A stretch of DNA of 64,000 nucleotides from UMGS1668 sp035447605 (GCA_035447605.1 DAOTHJ010000001.1:1-64000), one strand, 5' to 3'; shown: positions 40,521 through 49,219, counted from the first letter of the stretch. Program-made: numbers and translations. Notes: generated by a model not told the origin, from the sequence alone.

Positions 40521-41069
40521 CTATCCCTGCACCTTTTCAAACGGAGCGCCCATTAAAGCGAGCAGCTCACGGGCTTCTTCATCGGTTTTCGCAGTGGTCA
40601 CGAAGCAGATATCCATGCCGCGGATCTTGTCGATTTTGTCGTACTCGATCTCCGGGAAGATCAGCTGCTCTTTGAGGCCCATGCTGAAATCACCGCGTCC
40701 GTCGAAGCCGTTGGCGCTGATTCCGCGGAAGTCTCTGACTCTCGGCAGAGCGATGTTGAAGAGACGATCCATGAAATCATACATTCTCTCGCCGCGCAGA
40801 GTCACCTTTGCGCCGATAACCATGCCTTCACGGAGCTTGAAGTTTGCAACGGATTTTTTTGCCTTGCAGATGACCGGTTTCTGACCGGTGATGGTCGCAA
40901 GATCGGCAAGGATGGCATCCATCACTTTGCTGTTATCTTTCGCATCTCCGGCAGCAACGTTGACAACGATCTTTTCGAACTTCGGGATCTGCATGGGGCT
41001 CTTGTAACTGAATTTCTTCATCAGCGCAGGAGCGACCTCGCTGGTGTAAAACTCCTTTAATCTGGCCAT
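40521..41069 (-). CDS. rplE: 50S ribosomal protein L5
   Basis: 182 residues, uL5: KSPMQIPKFEKIVVNVAAGD, KPVICKAKKSVANFKLREG, RDFRGISANGFDGRGDFSMG. Binds 5S rRNA and the P-site tRNA. Ends with a TAG stop, so UAG is a normal stop in this genome. Confidence 0.98.
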   Translation of the reverse strand: MARLKEFYTSEVAPALMKKFSYKSPMQIPKFEKIVVNVAAGDAKDNSKVMDAILADLATITGQKPVICKAKKSVANFKLREGMVIGAKVTLRGERMYDFMDRLFNIALPRVRDFRGISANGFDGRGDFSMGLKEQLIFPEIEYDKIDKIRGMDICFVTTAKTDEEARELLALMGAPFEKVQG

Positions 41070-41085
41070 GTTTTTTCCTCCCTAC

Positions 41086-41403
41086 TCAAAAAGTTTCGCC
41101 GCAGACTTTGCACAGACGTTTTTTGCTTCCGTCGGCAAGGGTCTTGTGGGCCAATCTGGTCGGCTTGCCGCATTTCGGGCAGACAAGCATAACCTTGCTG
41201 GCGTAGATGGCGCTTTCGACTTTGACAAGTCCGCCTTCTTCACCAACTTTGCGGGGCTTGACGTGCTTGGTGGAAATGTTGCAGCCCTCAACGATCACTT
41301 TGCCTTCGGAAGGGCTCACTTCCATCACTTTGCCCGTCTTGCCTTTATCTCTGCCGGAGATGATGACGACCTTATCGCCGGATTTGACATGTACTTTTTT
41401 CAA
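41086..41403 (-). CDS. rplX: 50S ribosomal protein L24
   Basis: 105 residues, uL24, KOW domain: VHVKSGDKVVIISGRDKGK and KPRKVGEEGGLVKVES. The C-terminus has CPKCG and CKVCG, a zinc-ribbon version. TTG at 41403 is selected since GGAGG is 8 nt upstream; an in-frame GTG three codons earlier overlaps that site. Confidence 0.96.
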   Translation of the reverse strand: MKKVHVKSGDKVVIISGRDKGKTGKVMEVSPSEGKVIVEGCNISTKHVKPRKVGEEGGLVKVESAIYASKVMLVCPKCGKPTRLAHKTLADGSKKRLCKVCGETF

Positions 41404-41418
41404 TCGTAGCACCTCCTA

Positions 41419-41787
41419 TCAGAGTACTTCGGGCGCGAGGCTCAGAATCTTCAGGTAATCCTTGTCGCGGAGCTCACGGGCGACCGGTCCAAAGATACGG
41501 GTTCCACGCGGGTTATTGTCCTCGCGGATGATGACGGCGGCGTTCTCGTCGAAACGGATATAGCTGCCGTCCTCACGACGGAGACCTTTGGCCGAGCGGA
41601 CAATCACGGCTTTGACGACATCGCCTTTTTTGACCATGCCGCCCGGGGCCGCTTTTTTAACACTGGCAACAACAACGTCGCCGATGTTTGCATATTTTTT
41701 TCTGGTGCCGCCGAGCACGCGGATGCACATGAGTTCTTTCGCTCCGGTGTTGTCGGCTGCTTTCAGATAAGACTGCATCTGAATCAC
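41419..41787 (-). CDS. rplN: 50S ribosomal protein L14
   Basis: 122 residues, uL14: MIQMQSYLKAADNTGAKELM, KKAAPGGMVKKGDVVKAVIV, RIFGPVARELRDKDYLKILS. GTG start at 41787, 8 nt from GGAGG, consistent with the family N-terminus MIQ. Forms part of the intersubunit bridge. Confidence 0.98.
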   Translation of the reverse strand: MIQMQSYLKAADNTGAKELMCIRVLGGTRKKYANIGDVVVASVKKAAPGGMVKKGDVVKAVIVRSAKGLRREDGSYIRFDENAAVIIREDNNPRGTRIFGPVARELRDKDYLKILSLAPEVL

Positions 41788-41817
41788 AGATAGTTCCTCC
41801 TTTCCGTCCGGCTCTTA

Positions 41818-42078
41818 TTATTTCGCTTTTTCAATGATCCGGATGACTCTCCAGTGTTTCTCTTTGGACAGAGGACGGGTCTCCATAATTTCAACACGAT
41901 CGCCGATTCCGCATTCGTTTTTCTCGTCATGCGCTTTAAACTTAACGGATCTATTTACAAATTTCTTGTAAAGGGGGTGCTGAACGCGATCCGCGATCCG
42001 GACGACGACGGTTTTTTCCATCTTATCGCTCACGACCGTACCGATTCTGGTTTTTCTAAGGTTTCTTTCTTCGTTCAC
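41818..42078 (-). CDS. rpsQ: 30S ribosomal protein S17
   Basis: 86 residues, uS17, an OB fold: RKTRIGTVVSDKMEKTVVVR, HPLYKKFVNRSVKFKAHD, GDRVEIMETRPLSKEKHWRV. GTG start with GGAGG at 8 nt. Confidence 0.98.
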   Translation of the reverse strand: MNEERNLRKTRIGTVVSDKMEKTVVVRIADRVQHPLYKKFVNRSVKFKAHDEKNECGIGDRVEIMETRPLSKEKHWRVIRIIEKAK

Positions 42079-42097
42079 AGCTTTATCCTCCCTTCCT

Positions 42098-42298
42098 TTA
42101 CTGCTTCGCCTTGAGCTCGTTTTCGCGGAGAATGGTCTTCACGCGGGCGATATCCTTTTTGACCTCTTTGAGGCGCATCGGATTCTCGAGCTGGTTAATG
42201 GCATGCTGGAATCTCAGGTTAAAAAGCTCGGCCTTGAGATCGGAAAGCTTTTTCTCGAGATCAGTTTGGTTGATTGCGCGAACTTCAGCAGCTTTCAT
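42098..42298 (-). CDS. rpmC: 50S ribosomal protein L29
   Basis: 66 residues, uL29, two long helices: LEKKLSDLKAELFNLRFQHA and MRLKEVKKDIARVKTIL. ATG 42298 (MKAAEV) is chosen because its spacing to GGAGG is 9 nt; another ATG two codons upstream is only 3 nt away. Overlaps the end of rplP by 14 nt. Confidence 0.96.
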   Translation of the reverse strand: MKAAEVRAINQTDLEKKLSDLKAELFNLRFQHAINQLENPMRLKEVKKDIARVKTILRENELKAKQ

Positions 42299-42722
42299 TC
42301 CCATCAGCCTCCTTCTCTTCCCGTTTCACAAATTTGCATTTGATCGGGAGTTTGTATGCGGCAAGACGCATGGCCTCGCGGGCAACATCTTCCGGGATAC
42401 CGGCGATTTCAAACAGCACTCTGCCCGGTTTGACGACGGCGACCCAGTGATCAACGGCGCCTTTTCCGGAACCCATTCGAGTCTCGGCCGGCTTCGTGGT
42501 GACGGGCTTATCCGGGAAGACCTTGATCCAGACCTGTCCGCCACGTTTCACGTAACGGGTCATGGCAATACGGGCTGCCTCGATCTGATTGGCTTTGAGC
42601 CAGCAGGGTTCAAGCGCCATCAGGCCGAATTCGCCGTTGGATACAAAATTACCGCGGTGAGCAGCGCCTTTCATGCGGCCTCTCTGAACCTTGCGGTATT
42701 TTACTCTTTTCGGGAGCAGCAT
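42285..42722 (-). CDS. rplP: 50S ribosomal protein L16
   Basis: 145 residues, uL16: MLLPKRVKYRKVQRGRMKG, AARIAMTRYVKRGGQVWIKV, RMGSGKGAVDHWVAVVKPGR. The start at 42722 shares one nucleotide with the rpsC stop (TGATG), a coupled arrangement. The frame is open upstream, but only as an overlap with rpsC. Confidence 0.97.
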   Translation of the reverse strand: MLLPKRVKYRKVQRGRMKGAAHRGNFVSNGEFGLMALEPCWLKANQIEAARIAMTRYVKRGGQVWIKVFPDKPVTTKPAETRMGSGKGAVDHWVAVVKPGRVLFEIAGIPEDVAREAMRLAAYKLPIKCKFVKREEKEADGNESC

Positions 42723-43411
42723 CAGCGTTTGCCTCCTTCCCTGCGGGGCTGTTTCTTCACGTCGGCAAGGACGTCGCCGCCATAAATCCAGACCTTGATG
42801 CCGACACGGCCGTACGTTGTGGCGGCCTCGGCAAATCCGTAGTCGATATCGGCACGGATGGTCTGCAGCGGGATGGTGCCCTCGTGATAGTGCTCGACTC
42901 TTGCGATCTCGGCGCCGCCGAGACGGCCGGAGCACTGGGTTTTGATGCCCTTGGCGCCGAGCTTCATGGCACGGCCGATGGCCTGCTTCATGGCGCGGCG
43001 GAAAGAGATTCTGCGCTCGAGCTGGGCGGCGATGTTCTCGGCCACGAGCTGAGCGTTTTTATCCGGGCTCTTGATCTCAACGATGTTGAGGAAGACCTGG
43101 ATCTTTTCGGGTTTGCCTTTGTTGAGCATGGCTTCGCACTCTTGGCGGAGCTTCTCAATCTCGGCACCCTGGCGTCCGATCACCATGCCCGGTTTGGCGC
43201 AGTGAATGTGGATGCGGACCTTGGCGTCGCCGGTGCGTTCAATCTCGATCTTCGGGATGCCGGCCGCATACAGTTTTTGTTTCAGGAATTTGCGAAGATT
43301 GTAATCCTCTACAAGCGTATCGCCGAAGACTTCGTCCTTGGCAAACCAGCGGGAGTCCCAATCTTTAATGATACCCACTCTGAAACCGTGGGGATGTACT
43401 TTCTGTCCCAT
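42722..43411 (-). CDS. rpsC: 30S ribosomal protein S3
   Basis: 229 residues, uS3. MGQKVHPHGFRVG start, KH domain (VRIHIHCAKPGMVIGRQGAE), and a C-terminal domain ending YGRVGIKVWIYGGDVLADVK. Lines the mRNA entry channel. Confidence 0.98.
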   Translation of the reverse strand: MGQKVHPHGFRVGIIKDWDSRWFAKDEVFGDTLVEDYNLRKFLKQKLYAAGIPKIEIERTGDAKVRIHIHCAKPGMVIGRQGAEIEKLRQECEAMLNKGKPEKIQVFLNIVEIKSPDKNAQLVAENIAAQLERRISFRRAMKQAIGRAMKLGAKGIKTQCSGRLGGAEIARVEHYHEGTIPLQTIRADIDYGFAEAATTYGRVGIKVWIYGGDVLADVKKQPRREGGKR

Positions 43412-43427
43412 TGTTTACCTCCTCCGA

Positions 43428-43763
43428 TTAGTCTTTGTCTCTCAGGACGATGGTGATGTGCGAAGATCTCTTCAGGATACGGAAAGCTTTTCCGTGGTCC
43501 CTCGGCTGGATCCGTTTCATCGTCGGGCCGGGAGTTACGAAGCATTCAGCGACATACATGTTGTCTTTGCTCATGCCATGGTTATTCTCTCCATTGGCGA
43601 CGGCGGATTTGAGGAGCTTCGCAAGCGGCTCACTGGCCGCTTTGGGGGTGTGATTCAGCACTGCCGCCGCGTAGCCGACCGGTTTATTCCGGATCAGATC
43701 AAGCACGATCTGAACTTTGCGGGGCGAGATGCGGGCATATCTTAAATAAGCCCTTGCTTCCAT
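43428..43763 (-). CDS. rplV: 50S ribosomal protein L22
   Basis: 111 residues, uL22: RISPRKVQIVLDLIRNKPVG, LKSAVANGENNHGM, and the extended hairpin loop FVTPGPTMKRIQPRDHGKAF that reaches the peptide exit tunnel. Confidence 0.98.
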   Translation of the reverse strand: MEARAYLRYARISPRKVQIVLDLIRNKPVGYAAAVLNHTPKAASEPLAKLLKSAVANGENNHGMSKDNMYVAECFVTPGPTMKRIQPRDHGKAFRILKRSSHITIVLRDKD

Positions 43764-43783
43764 TTCATATCCTCCTCTCGGCC

Positions 43784-44065
43784 TTATTTACCGTTATTCG
43801 ATTTCTTGGAACCGGCGTGACCCCTGAACGTTCTGGTAGGGGCGAACTCGCCGAGTTTGTGGCCGACCATATCTTCGGTAACATAGACCGGAACATGTTT
43901 GCGCCCGTCATGAACGGCAAAGGTCTGCCCCACGAAATCCGGAAAAATCGTGGACGCGCGGCTCCAGGTCTTAAGAACTCTCTTTTCTCCGGCCTTATTC
44001 ATCTCGCGGACCCTATCGAGGAGCGCGGTCTGGACGTACGGGCCTTTTTTAATACTTCTGCTCAT
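43784..44065 (-). CDS. rpsS: 30S ribosomal protein S19
   Basis: 93 residues, uS19: MSRSIKKGPYV, WSRASTIFPDFVGQTFAVHD, VTEDMVGHKLGEFAPTRTF and GHAGSKK. Binds the 16S head with S13. Confidence 0.98.
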   Translation of the reverse strand: MSRSIKKGPYVQTALLDRVREMNKAGEKRVLKTWSRASTIFPDFVGQTFAVHDGRKHVPVYVTEDMVGHKLGEFAPTRTFRGHAGSKKSNNGK

Positions 44066-44089
44066 TTCTCCTGTGTGCCTCCTTCCCGA

Positions 44090-44923
44090 TCACTTATTGT
44101 TGCGGCGTTTCACGATAAATTTATCGGAACGCTGATGTTTCTTTCTCGTCTTATAGCCCAGCGCGGGTTTGCCCCACGGGGTAACAGGGCCGGGATGTCC
44201 GATCGGGGATTTGCCTTCGCCGCCGCCGTGCGGATGGTCGTTCGGGTTCATGACGGAACCGCGGACGGTAGGCCTCCAGCCCATGTGGCGGACACGGCCG
44301 GCTTTTCCGAAGTTGACGTTGGCGTGGTCGATGTTGCTCACCTGGCCGATGACCGCGTAGCACTCGTTCGGAATGTTGCGCAGTTCGCCGGAAGGAAGCC
44401 TGACCAGGGCATATCTGCCCTCTTTGGCCATCAGCTGCGCCATGACGCCGGCGGCTCTTGCAAGCTGGGCGCCTTTTCCGGGATAAAGCTCAATGTTATG
44501 GATAAAGGTACCGACCGGGATGTTGACCAGCGGAAGCGCGTTGCCCGCGATGATGTCGGACTCCGGTCCGGAGACGACTTTATCGCCGGTCTTGACGCCG
44601 TGCGGAGCCACGATGTAGCTCTTTTCGCCGTCTTCATACTGGATCAGCGCGATGTGGGCGGAACGGTTCGGGTCGTACTCGATGCCGAGCACTTCTGCGT
44701 TCATTCCGAGCTTCTCGCGTTTGAAATCCACGACACGGTATTTGGTCCTGTTGCCGCCGCCGTGATGACGGACGGTGATTCTGCCGTAGCTGTTGCGTCC
44801 GGCATGTTTCTTCAGCGGCTCGAGGAGGCTGCGTTCCGGACCGTCTTTGCTCAGACCCGAATAATCGATGCTGGACATTCCGCGGCGGCCGGCCGTTATC
44901 GGTTTATAAAACTTGATTGCCAT
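44090..44923 (-). CDS. rplB: 50S ribosomal protein L2
   Basis: 277 residues, uL2: GRRGMSSIDYSGL, GRNSYGRITVRHHGGGNRTK, and the near-universal C-terminal GSVMNPNDHPHGGGEGKSPI with the histidine implicated in peptidyl-transferase centre structure. Confidence 0.98.
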   Translation of the reverse strand: MAIKFYKPITAGRRGMSSIDYSGLSKDGPERSLLEPLKKHAGRNSYGRITVRHHGGGNRTKYRVVDFKREKLGMNAEVLGIEYDPNRSAHIALIQYEDGEKSYIVAPHGVKTGDKVVSGPESDIIAGNALPLVNIPVGTFIHNIELYPGKGAQLARAAGVMAQLMAKEGRYALVRLPSGELRNIPNECYAVIGQVSNIDHANVNFGKAGRVRHMGWRPTVRGSVMNPNDHPHGGGEGKSPIGHPGPVTPWGKPALGYKTRKKHQRSDKFIVKRRNNK

Positions 44924-44937
44924 TCAGTTCATCCTCC

Positions 44938-45234
44938 TTACAGCATGCTCTCGAAGAACTCGATGCCCTTGGAGTCTGCCTTCAGGGTGACGATCGCTTT
45001 CTTCCAGTCAGGGGTTTTGCCTACGTGGAGGCCCATTCTCTTGCTGCGGCCGCGGACGCTGATGGTGTTGACTTTTTCAACCTTAACACCAAAGAGCTCT
45101 TCGACGGCTTTTGCAATCTCGATCTTGTTGACGGTCTTCAGGACGCGGAAGGTGTATTTCTTCTGCTTGATCGCATCCATGGAAGCTTCGGTGATGACCG
45201 GCGCGATGATGATATCCTGAGCGGTTTTCGTCAT
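44938..45234 (-). CDS. rplW: 50S ribosomal protein L23
   Basis: 98 residues, uL23: DIIIAPVITEASMDAIKQKK, FRVLKTVNKIEIAKAVEELF, GVKVEKVNTISVRGRSKRMG. Sits at the tunnel exit and docks SRP and trigger factor. Overlaps the rplD stop by 4 nt. Confidence 0.98.
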   Translation of the reverse strand: MTKTAQDIIIAPVITEASMDAIKQKKYTFRVLKTVNKIEIAKAVEELFGVKVEKVNTISVRGRSKRMGLHVGKTPDWKKAIVTLKADSKGIEFFESML

Positions 45235-45857
45235 TTCGCATACACCTCCTCAATCTTCTCGACGGCGTCTTTGACGATTACGAATTTGTCGTAATATAAG
45301 ATGTCATATACATTTAAAGTATTGGTCAGCGTGGTTTTGACATCCGGAATGTTTCTGGCGCTCTTGACCACGTTGAGGTCGACCTCCGGCATGACGACAA
45401 GGGCTTTGCCCTCGGCACCGACGGCTTTGAGCACGCCGATCATGGCTTTGGTCTTGATCTCATCGAGCTTGAGCTGATCGAGCACGACGATCGTGCCCTC
45501 GGCAGCCTTGCTCGAAAGGGCGGAAAGCAGCGCCACACGGCGAAGCTTTTTGTTGAGCGCAAAATGATATTTGCGCGGCTTCGGGCCAAGTGCGATTCCG
45601 CCGTGCTTCCACTGCGGAGCCCGGATGGAACCCTGACGGGCATGACCGGTACCTTTTTGTCTCCACGGTTTTCTGCCGCCGCCGCGAACTTCGCTTCTGG
45701 TCTTAGTGGACTGGGTGCCCTGACGGCGATTGGCAAGGAAGTTGACAACCGCGGCGTGCATGGCAACCGTGTTGGGCTCTACGCCGAAAACGGCATCGGA
45801 GAGCTCAACCTTGCCGACGACCTCGCCGGCCATGTTTAACACGTTAACAGTAGGCAT
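45231..45857 (-). CDS. rplD: 50S ribosomal protein L4
   Basis: 208 residues, uL4. The extended internal loop GTQSTKTRSEVRGGGRKPWR, then KGTGHARQGSIRAPQWKHGG, lines the exit tunnel. In other bacteria L4 binds the S10 leader to control this operon, which is relevant to the long leader seen here. Confidence 0.98.
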   Translation of the reverse strand: MPTVNVLNMAGEVVGKVELSDAVFGVEPNTVAMHAAVVNFLANRRQGTQSTKTRSEVRGGGRKPWRQKGTGHARQGSIRAPQWKHGGIALGPKPRKYHFALNKKLRRVALLSALSSKAAEGTIVVLDQLKLDEIKTKAMIGVLKAVGAEGKALVVMPEVDLNVVKSARNIPDVKTTLTNTLNVYDILYYDKFVIVKDAVEKIEEVYAK

Positions 45858-45873
45858 TCAACTCTCTCCTTTC

Positions 45874-46578
45874 TCAGCCGCGCGCAGAGCGTCCGGACTT
45901 CTTCTGCGGGTTCGTGCTGATGGCGACAAACCTGTTTTTCGCCTTGACAATCTTGGCGGTGTTGATGATGCTGACGACCGCGCCCTTCGGACCCGGAATG
46001 GCGCCCTTGATCGCGATCAGATTGTTGTCGTTGTCGATCTTGACGATCTCAAGATTCTTGATGGTGGTGCGGACAACGCCCATGTGACCAGGGAGCTTTT
46101 TGCCCTTGAAGATTCTGGACGGGTCACTGCTCGAGCCCATGGAGCCGATGTGGCGTCCGACCGGGCCGGTGCCGTGCGTCTCGCGCAGACGGCTGAATCC
46201 GTAGCGCTTGATGGTGCCGGCATATCCGTGGCCTTTGCTCTTGCCGGCGACGTCGACTTTGTCGCCGACCTGGAACGTATCCGCTTTGATGATGTCGCCG
46301 ACGGCGAGGGCGGAGCAATCCTCCAGCCGGAACTCGCGGAGATATTTCTTTGCGGCGACGTCCGCTTTGGCGAAGTGGCCTTTGAGCGGCTTGTTGAGAT
46401 GCTTCTCGGTGATTTCGCCGAATCCGAGCTGAACGGATTCATAACCGTCGTTATCGCGCGTTTTTTTCTGCACAACAACACACGGGCCGGCCTCGACGAC
46501 CGTAACAGGGATCACCTTGCCCTTTTCGTCAAAAAGTTGGGTCATGCCAATCTTTTTGCCGATGATTGCCTTTTTCAT
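45874..46578 (-). CDS. rplC: 50S ribosomal protein L3
   Basis: 234 residues, uL3: MKKAIIGKKIGMTQLFDEKG, then GHGYAGTIKRYGFSR, THGTGPVGRHIGSMGSSSDP, KKLPGHMG. Early assembly protein of the 50S subunit. Confidence 0.98.
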   Translation of the reverse strand: MKKAIIGKKIGMTQLFDEKGKVIPVTVVEAGPCVVVQKKTRDNDGYESVQLGFGEITEKHLNKPLKGHFAKADVAAKKYLREFRLEDCSALAVGDIIKADTFQVGDKVDVAGKSKGHGYAGTIKRYGFSRLRETHGTGPVGRHIGSMGSSSDPSRIFKGKKLPGHMGVVRTTIKNLEIVKIDNDNNLIAIKGAIPGPKGAVVSIINTAKIVKAKNRFVAISTNPQKKSGRSARG

Positions 46579-46661
46579 GTTTTCTGCCTCCTTCGGTTAT
46601 TGGTCGGACGGTGCATCCGACGTGACCTGCTGCTTGTCTTCTTTCTTGATAAAGCCGTCGA

Positions 46662-46973
46662 TCAGAACTTTATCTCGATTTCAACGCCGGCAGGGAGCTC
46701 AAGACCGGTAAGAGCCTCGACGGTTTTGTTCGAGGGTCTTAAGATGTCGATGAGTCTTTTGTGTGTGCGGGACTCAAACTGCTCGCGGCTGTCCTTATAC
46801 TTATGAACAGCGCGCAGGATGGTTACGATCTCCTTCTCGGTCGGGAGCGGGATCGGTCCGGAAACACGGGCGCCGGTGCGCTTTGCGGTTTCCACGATCT
46901 TTTCCGCGGCCTGGTCGATCAGCTGGTGGTCGTAGCTTTTGAGTCTGATCCTGATTTTTTCCTTGACTGCCAC
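46662..46973 (-). CDS. rpsJ: 30S ribosomal protein S10
   Basis: 103 residues, uS10: VKEKIRIRLKSYDHQLIDQA, GPIPLPTEKE, and SREQFESRTHKRLIDIL. GTG at 46973 is chosen: GGAGG is 8 nt upstream and the resulting length is normal. The frame stays open to an ATG at 47069, but that extension lacks a ribosome site and family similarity. First gene of the operon. Confidence 0.97.
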   Translation of the reverse strand: MAVKEKIRIRLKSYDHQLIDQAAEKIVETAKRTGARVSGPIPLPTEKEIVTILRAVHKYKDSREQFESRTHKRLIDILRPSNKTVEALTGLELPAGVEIEIKF

Positions 46974-47345
46974 TTCAATCGCCTCCTGTTTTGGTTCCCA
47001 ATGATTCACAATGGGGTGACGACCTTTTGAAATACTCTCCACCGTCCCGGGTGTTTCAATCTTCGTCATTAAAAACGGGAAATCCCCGCCGCCACGTGTT
47101 CCTTCCAGAATGGCACAGGTATTCCCGGACCGCGCAGATTGCTCCGCGCTTTAACAACAAGACCCCGCCCCGACGGCTCATCACCGGAGGGGCACACTTG
47201 GGTGTGCAGTATTTCTTGTCGCCCGGTTTTTAAAATCGGACATACTCGGCGGAAATTCCCTGCCGTACCGGCAGCAACCTCCCGCTTCAACGCATATCTT
47301 GCGGCCTTTCAGGCATGCCGAAAAAGCCGCCTGCGCAGTCACGCA
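46974..47345 (-). promoter_or_regulatory. Long 5' leader of the S10 operon
   Basis: About 370 nt lie between the predicted transcription start (near 47345) and rpsJ. Visible structures include a perfect 6-bp hairpin near 47201-47218 (GCACAC/GTGTGC) and a small GC hairpin followed by five U at 47071-47088, which could act as an attenuator. L4-mediated control of S10 leaders is known in other bacteria; applying it here is inference. Confidence 0.5.
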
Positions 47346-47351
47346 AGGTTT

Positions 47352-47380
47352 ATTATATATATAGCAGATTTAAATGTCAA
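47352..47380 (-). promoter_or_regulatory. Consensus promoter of the S10-spc-alpha operon
   Basis: TTGACA (47375-47380), 17 bp, TATAAT (47352-47357): a perfect sigma-A consensus with an AT-rich spacer, as expected for a ribosomal operon. Confidence 0.92.
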
Positions 47381-47642
47381 GAATATTTTTTGGGTTTCGG
47401 CCGATTTTCTGCGGTTTTTTTGCTGTTTTCGAAAAAACGGCATCATTTTAAAGATTTCGTCCACGCTTTCGCGTGTTTCTGAGGCTTCCGATGCTTATTT
47501 TTGCCGTTTTTCTGTAAGTTATTCCCAAGAAAGGATTCCTTTTCCGAAAATGGTTTTGTTGCCTCGCGCCGGAACGAATCGTCGGCGGAGCCGCCGCAAA
47601 AGCGCTCGGGCCGCGGGCACTCCCTGCGGCCGAAGCTCCCGA
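47381..47642. other. Spacer between the S10 promoter and the proS terminator
   Basis: No gene seen. Contains A/T-rich DNA upstream of the S10 -35, where UP elements could lie, and a GC-rich tract at about 47566-47648 resembling the one near 1496-1562. Confidence 0.55.
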
Positions 47643-47672
47643 AAAAAAAGAGACCGGATATGCTCCGGTCCC
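47643..47672 (-). terminator. Terminator of proS
   Basis: GACCGG/CCGGTC with a 7-nt loop, then UCUUUUUUUU on the minus strand, starting about 18 nt past the stop. Confidence 0.9.
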
Positions 47673-47687
47673 CTTTTGTTGTTTCAA

Positions 47688-49106
47688 TCAGTAGGCCTTG
47701 CCCCAATAGATCATCTTTTCCGCCGGTTTGCCGCAGCAGACGCAGGTATCGGCAAGATGCTCCTGATGGAACGGCATGCAGCGGCTGGTGACACCGGCGG
47801 CCTGCTCGATCTTGGTTTCGCATTCCGGGTCCCCGCACCACATGGTCTTGATGAAGCCGCTCTTCGTGTTGGCAAGCTCGATCAGTTCCTCCATCGACAT
47901 AGCGGTGAAGGTGCGGTGCTCGCGGTTGGCAAGCGCCTTCTGATAGAGGGCGCTGCGGACGGCCTCGAGCGCCTTCGGGACTTCGGACTCGAGATCATCA
48001 AGAGAGACGGAGAGCTTTTCGCGGCTGTCGCGGCGCACAAGCACGCACTGATTCTGTGCGATATCCCGCGGGCCGATCTCCAGACGCAGCGGCACGCCCT
48101 TCATCTCATATTCGGCGAACTTCCAGCCGGCGGAGTTGTCGCTGTCGTCAAGCTTGACGCGGCAGAATTTCGCAAGGCGTTCCCTGACGGCGTTGGCGGC
48201 CTCGAGTACGCCCGGCTTATGCTGGGCGGCCGGGACGATGACGACCTGAATCGGCGCGACGGCCGGTGGAAGCACAAGACCGTTGTTGTCGCCGTGAGTC
48301 ATAATAATGGCGCCAATGATCCGTGTGGAGAGGCCCCACGAGGTCTCATACGGCGTATGAAGCTGATTGTCGCGCCCCGTGAACTGCACGTCGAAAGCCT
48401 TGGCGAAGTCGCTGCCGAAATAATGGGAGGTGCCGCTCTGGAGCGCCTTGCCGTCATGCATCAGGGCCTCGATGGTATAGGTGGCCTCGGCGCCGGCAAA
48501 CTTTTCGCTGTCGGTTTTCTGGCCGCGGACGACCGGAATCGCGAGGCTGTTCTCGCAGAAATCGGCATACACGTTGAGCATCCGCTCGGTCTCGGCGATG
48601 CCTTCTTCAGGCGTCTCGTGCATGGTATGGCCCTCCTGCCACAGGAATTCCATCGTGCGCAGGAACGGGCGGGTGGTCTTCTCCCAGCGTACAACGCTGC
48701 ACCACTGATTATAGAGCTTGGGCAGGTCGCGGTAGGATTTGATCACGTGGGCATAATGGTCGCAAAACAGCGTCTCGGAGGTCGGGCGCACGCACAGGCG
48801 CTCCTGAAGCTTTTCGTTGCCGCCGTAGGTGACCCATGCCACTTCCGGCGCGAAACCTTCGATATGGTCCTTCTCCTTCTGGAGCAGCCCCTCCGGGATG
48901 AACATCGGCATATAGACGTTTTCGTGACCGGTCTCCTTGAAGCGCGCGTCTAAGATCTTCTGGATATTCTCCCAGATCGCATAGCCGTACGGTCGGAGAA
49001 TCATGCAGCCGCGGACGCTTGAGTAATCCACAAGCTCGGCCTTTTTCACGACGTCGGTGTACCATTGGGCGAAATCATCCTCCATTGAGGTGATTTCATC
49101 CACCAT
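47688..49106 (-). CDS. proS: Prolyl-tRNA synthetase, archaeal/eukaryotic-type (ProS type 3)
   Basis: About 472 residues. Class II motifs: motif 2 around RWEKTTRPFLRTMEFLWQEG and motif 3 near SWGLSTRIIGAIIM. The anticodon-binding domain (PIQVVIVPAAQ) and the C-terminal zinc-like domain (CGDPECE, CVCCGKPAEK) mark the type lacking the bacterial editing insertion. Charges tRNA-Pro. ATG 49106 is used (GGAGG 11 nt away); in-frame TTGs at 49124 and 49133 are alternatives and would add residues that resemble relatives, so the exact start is uncertain. Confidence 0.95.
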   Translation of the reverse strand: MVDEITSMEDDFAQWYTDVVKKAELVDYSSVRGCMILRPYGYAIWENIQKILDARFKETGHENVYMPMFIPEGLLQKEKDHIEGFAPEVAWVTYGGNEKLQERLCVRPTSETLFCDHYAHVIKSYRDLPKLYNQWCSVVRWEKTTRPFLRTMEFLWQEGHTMHETPEEGIAETERMLNVYADFCENSLAIPVVRGQKTDSEKFAGAEATYTIEALMHDGKALQSGTSHYFGSDFAKAFDVQFTGRDNQLHTPYETSWGLSTRIIGAIIMTHGDNNGLVLPPAVAPIQVVIVPAAQHKPGVLEAANAVRERLAKFCRVKLDDSDNSAGWKFAEYEMKGVPLRLEIGPRDIAQNQCVLVRRDSREKLSVSLDDLESEVPKALEAVRSALYQKALANREHRTFTAMSMEELIELANTKSGFIKTMWCGDPECETKIEQAAGVTSRCMPFHQEHLADTCVCCGKPAEKMIYWGKAY

Positions 49107-49163
49107 TTTTTTCTGTTCCTCCAATTGTTCCAACTCCTTTACAGCGCGAGGGCCAGATAAACA

Positions 49164-49191
49164 AAATAGCGGAACCTCCGTTCCACTATTT
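49164..49191 (-). terminator. Terminator of acpP
   Basis: AAATAGYGGAAC pairs with GTTCCRCTATTT over 12 bp (one wobble) around a 4-nt loop, followed by UGUUUAU on the minus strand. It separates acpP from proS. Confidence 0.8.
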
Positions 49192-49219
49192 CATCCGCAT
49201 ATCATTTTTTTGTTCCTTT

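Noticed and set aside
47035..47042. GUGGAGAG in the S10 leader, identical to the array leader loop
   Set aside because: It is not in a hairpin loop and has no linked CUCUCC terminator. One or two such 8-mers are expected by chance in 64 kb.
46974..47069. N-terminal extension of S10 from an ATG at 47069
   Set aside because: It would add 32 residues absent from the family and has no ribosome site, whereas GTG 46973 has GGAGG at 8 nt and gives the normal length.
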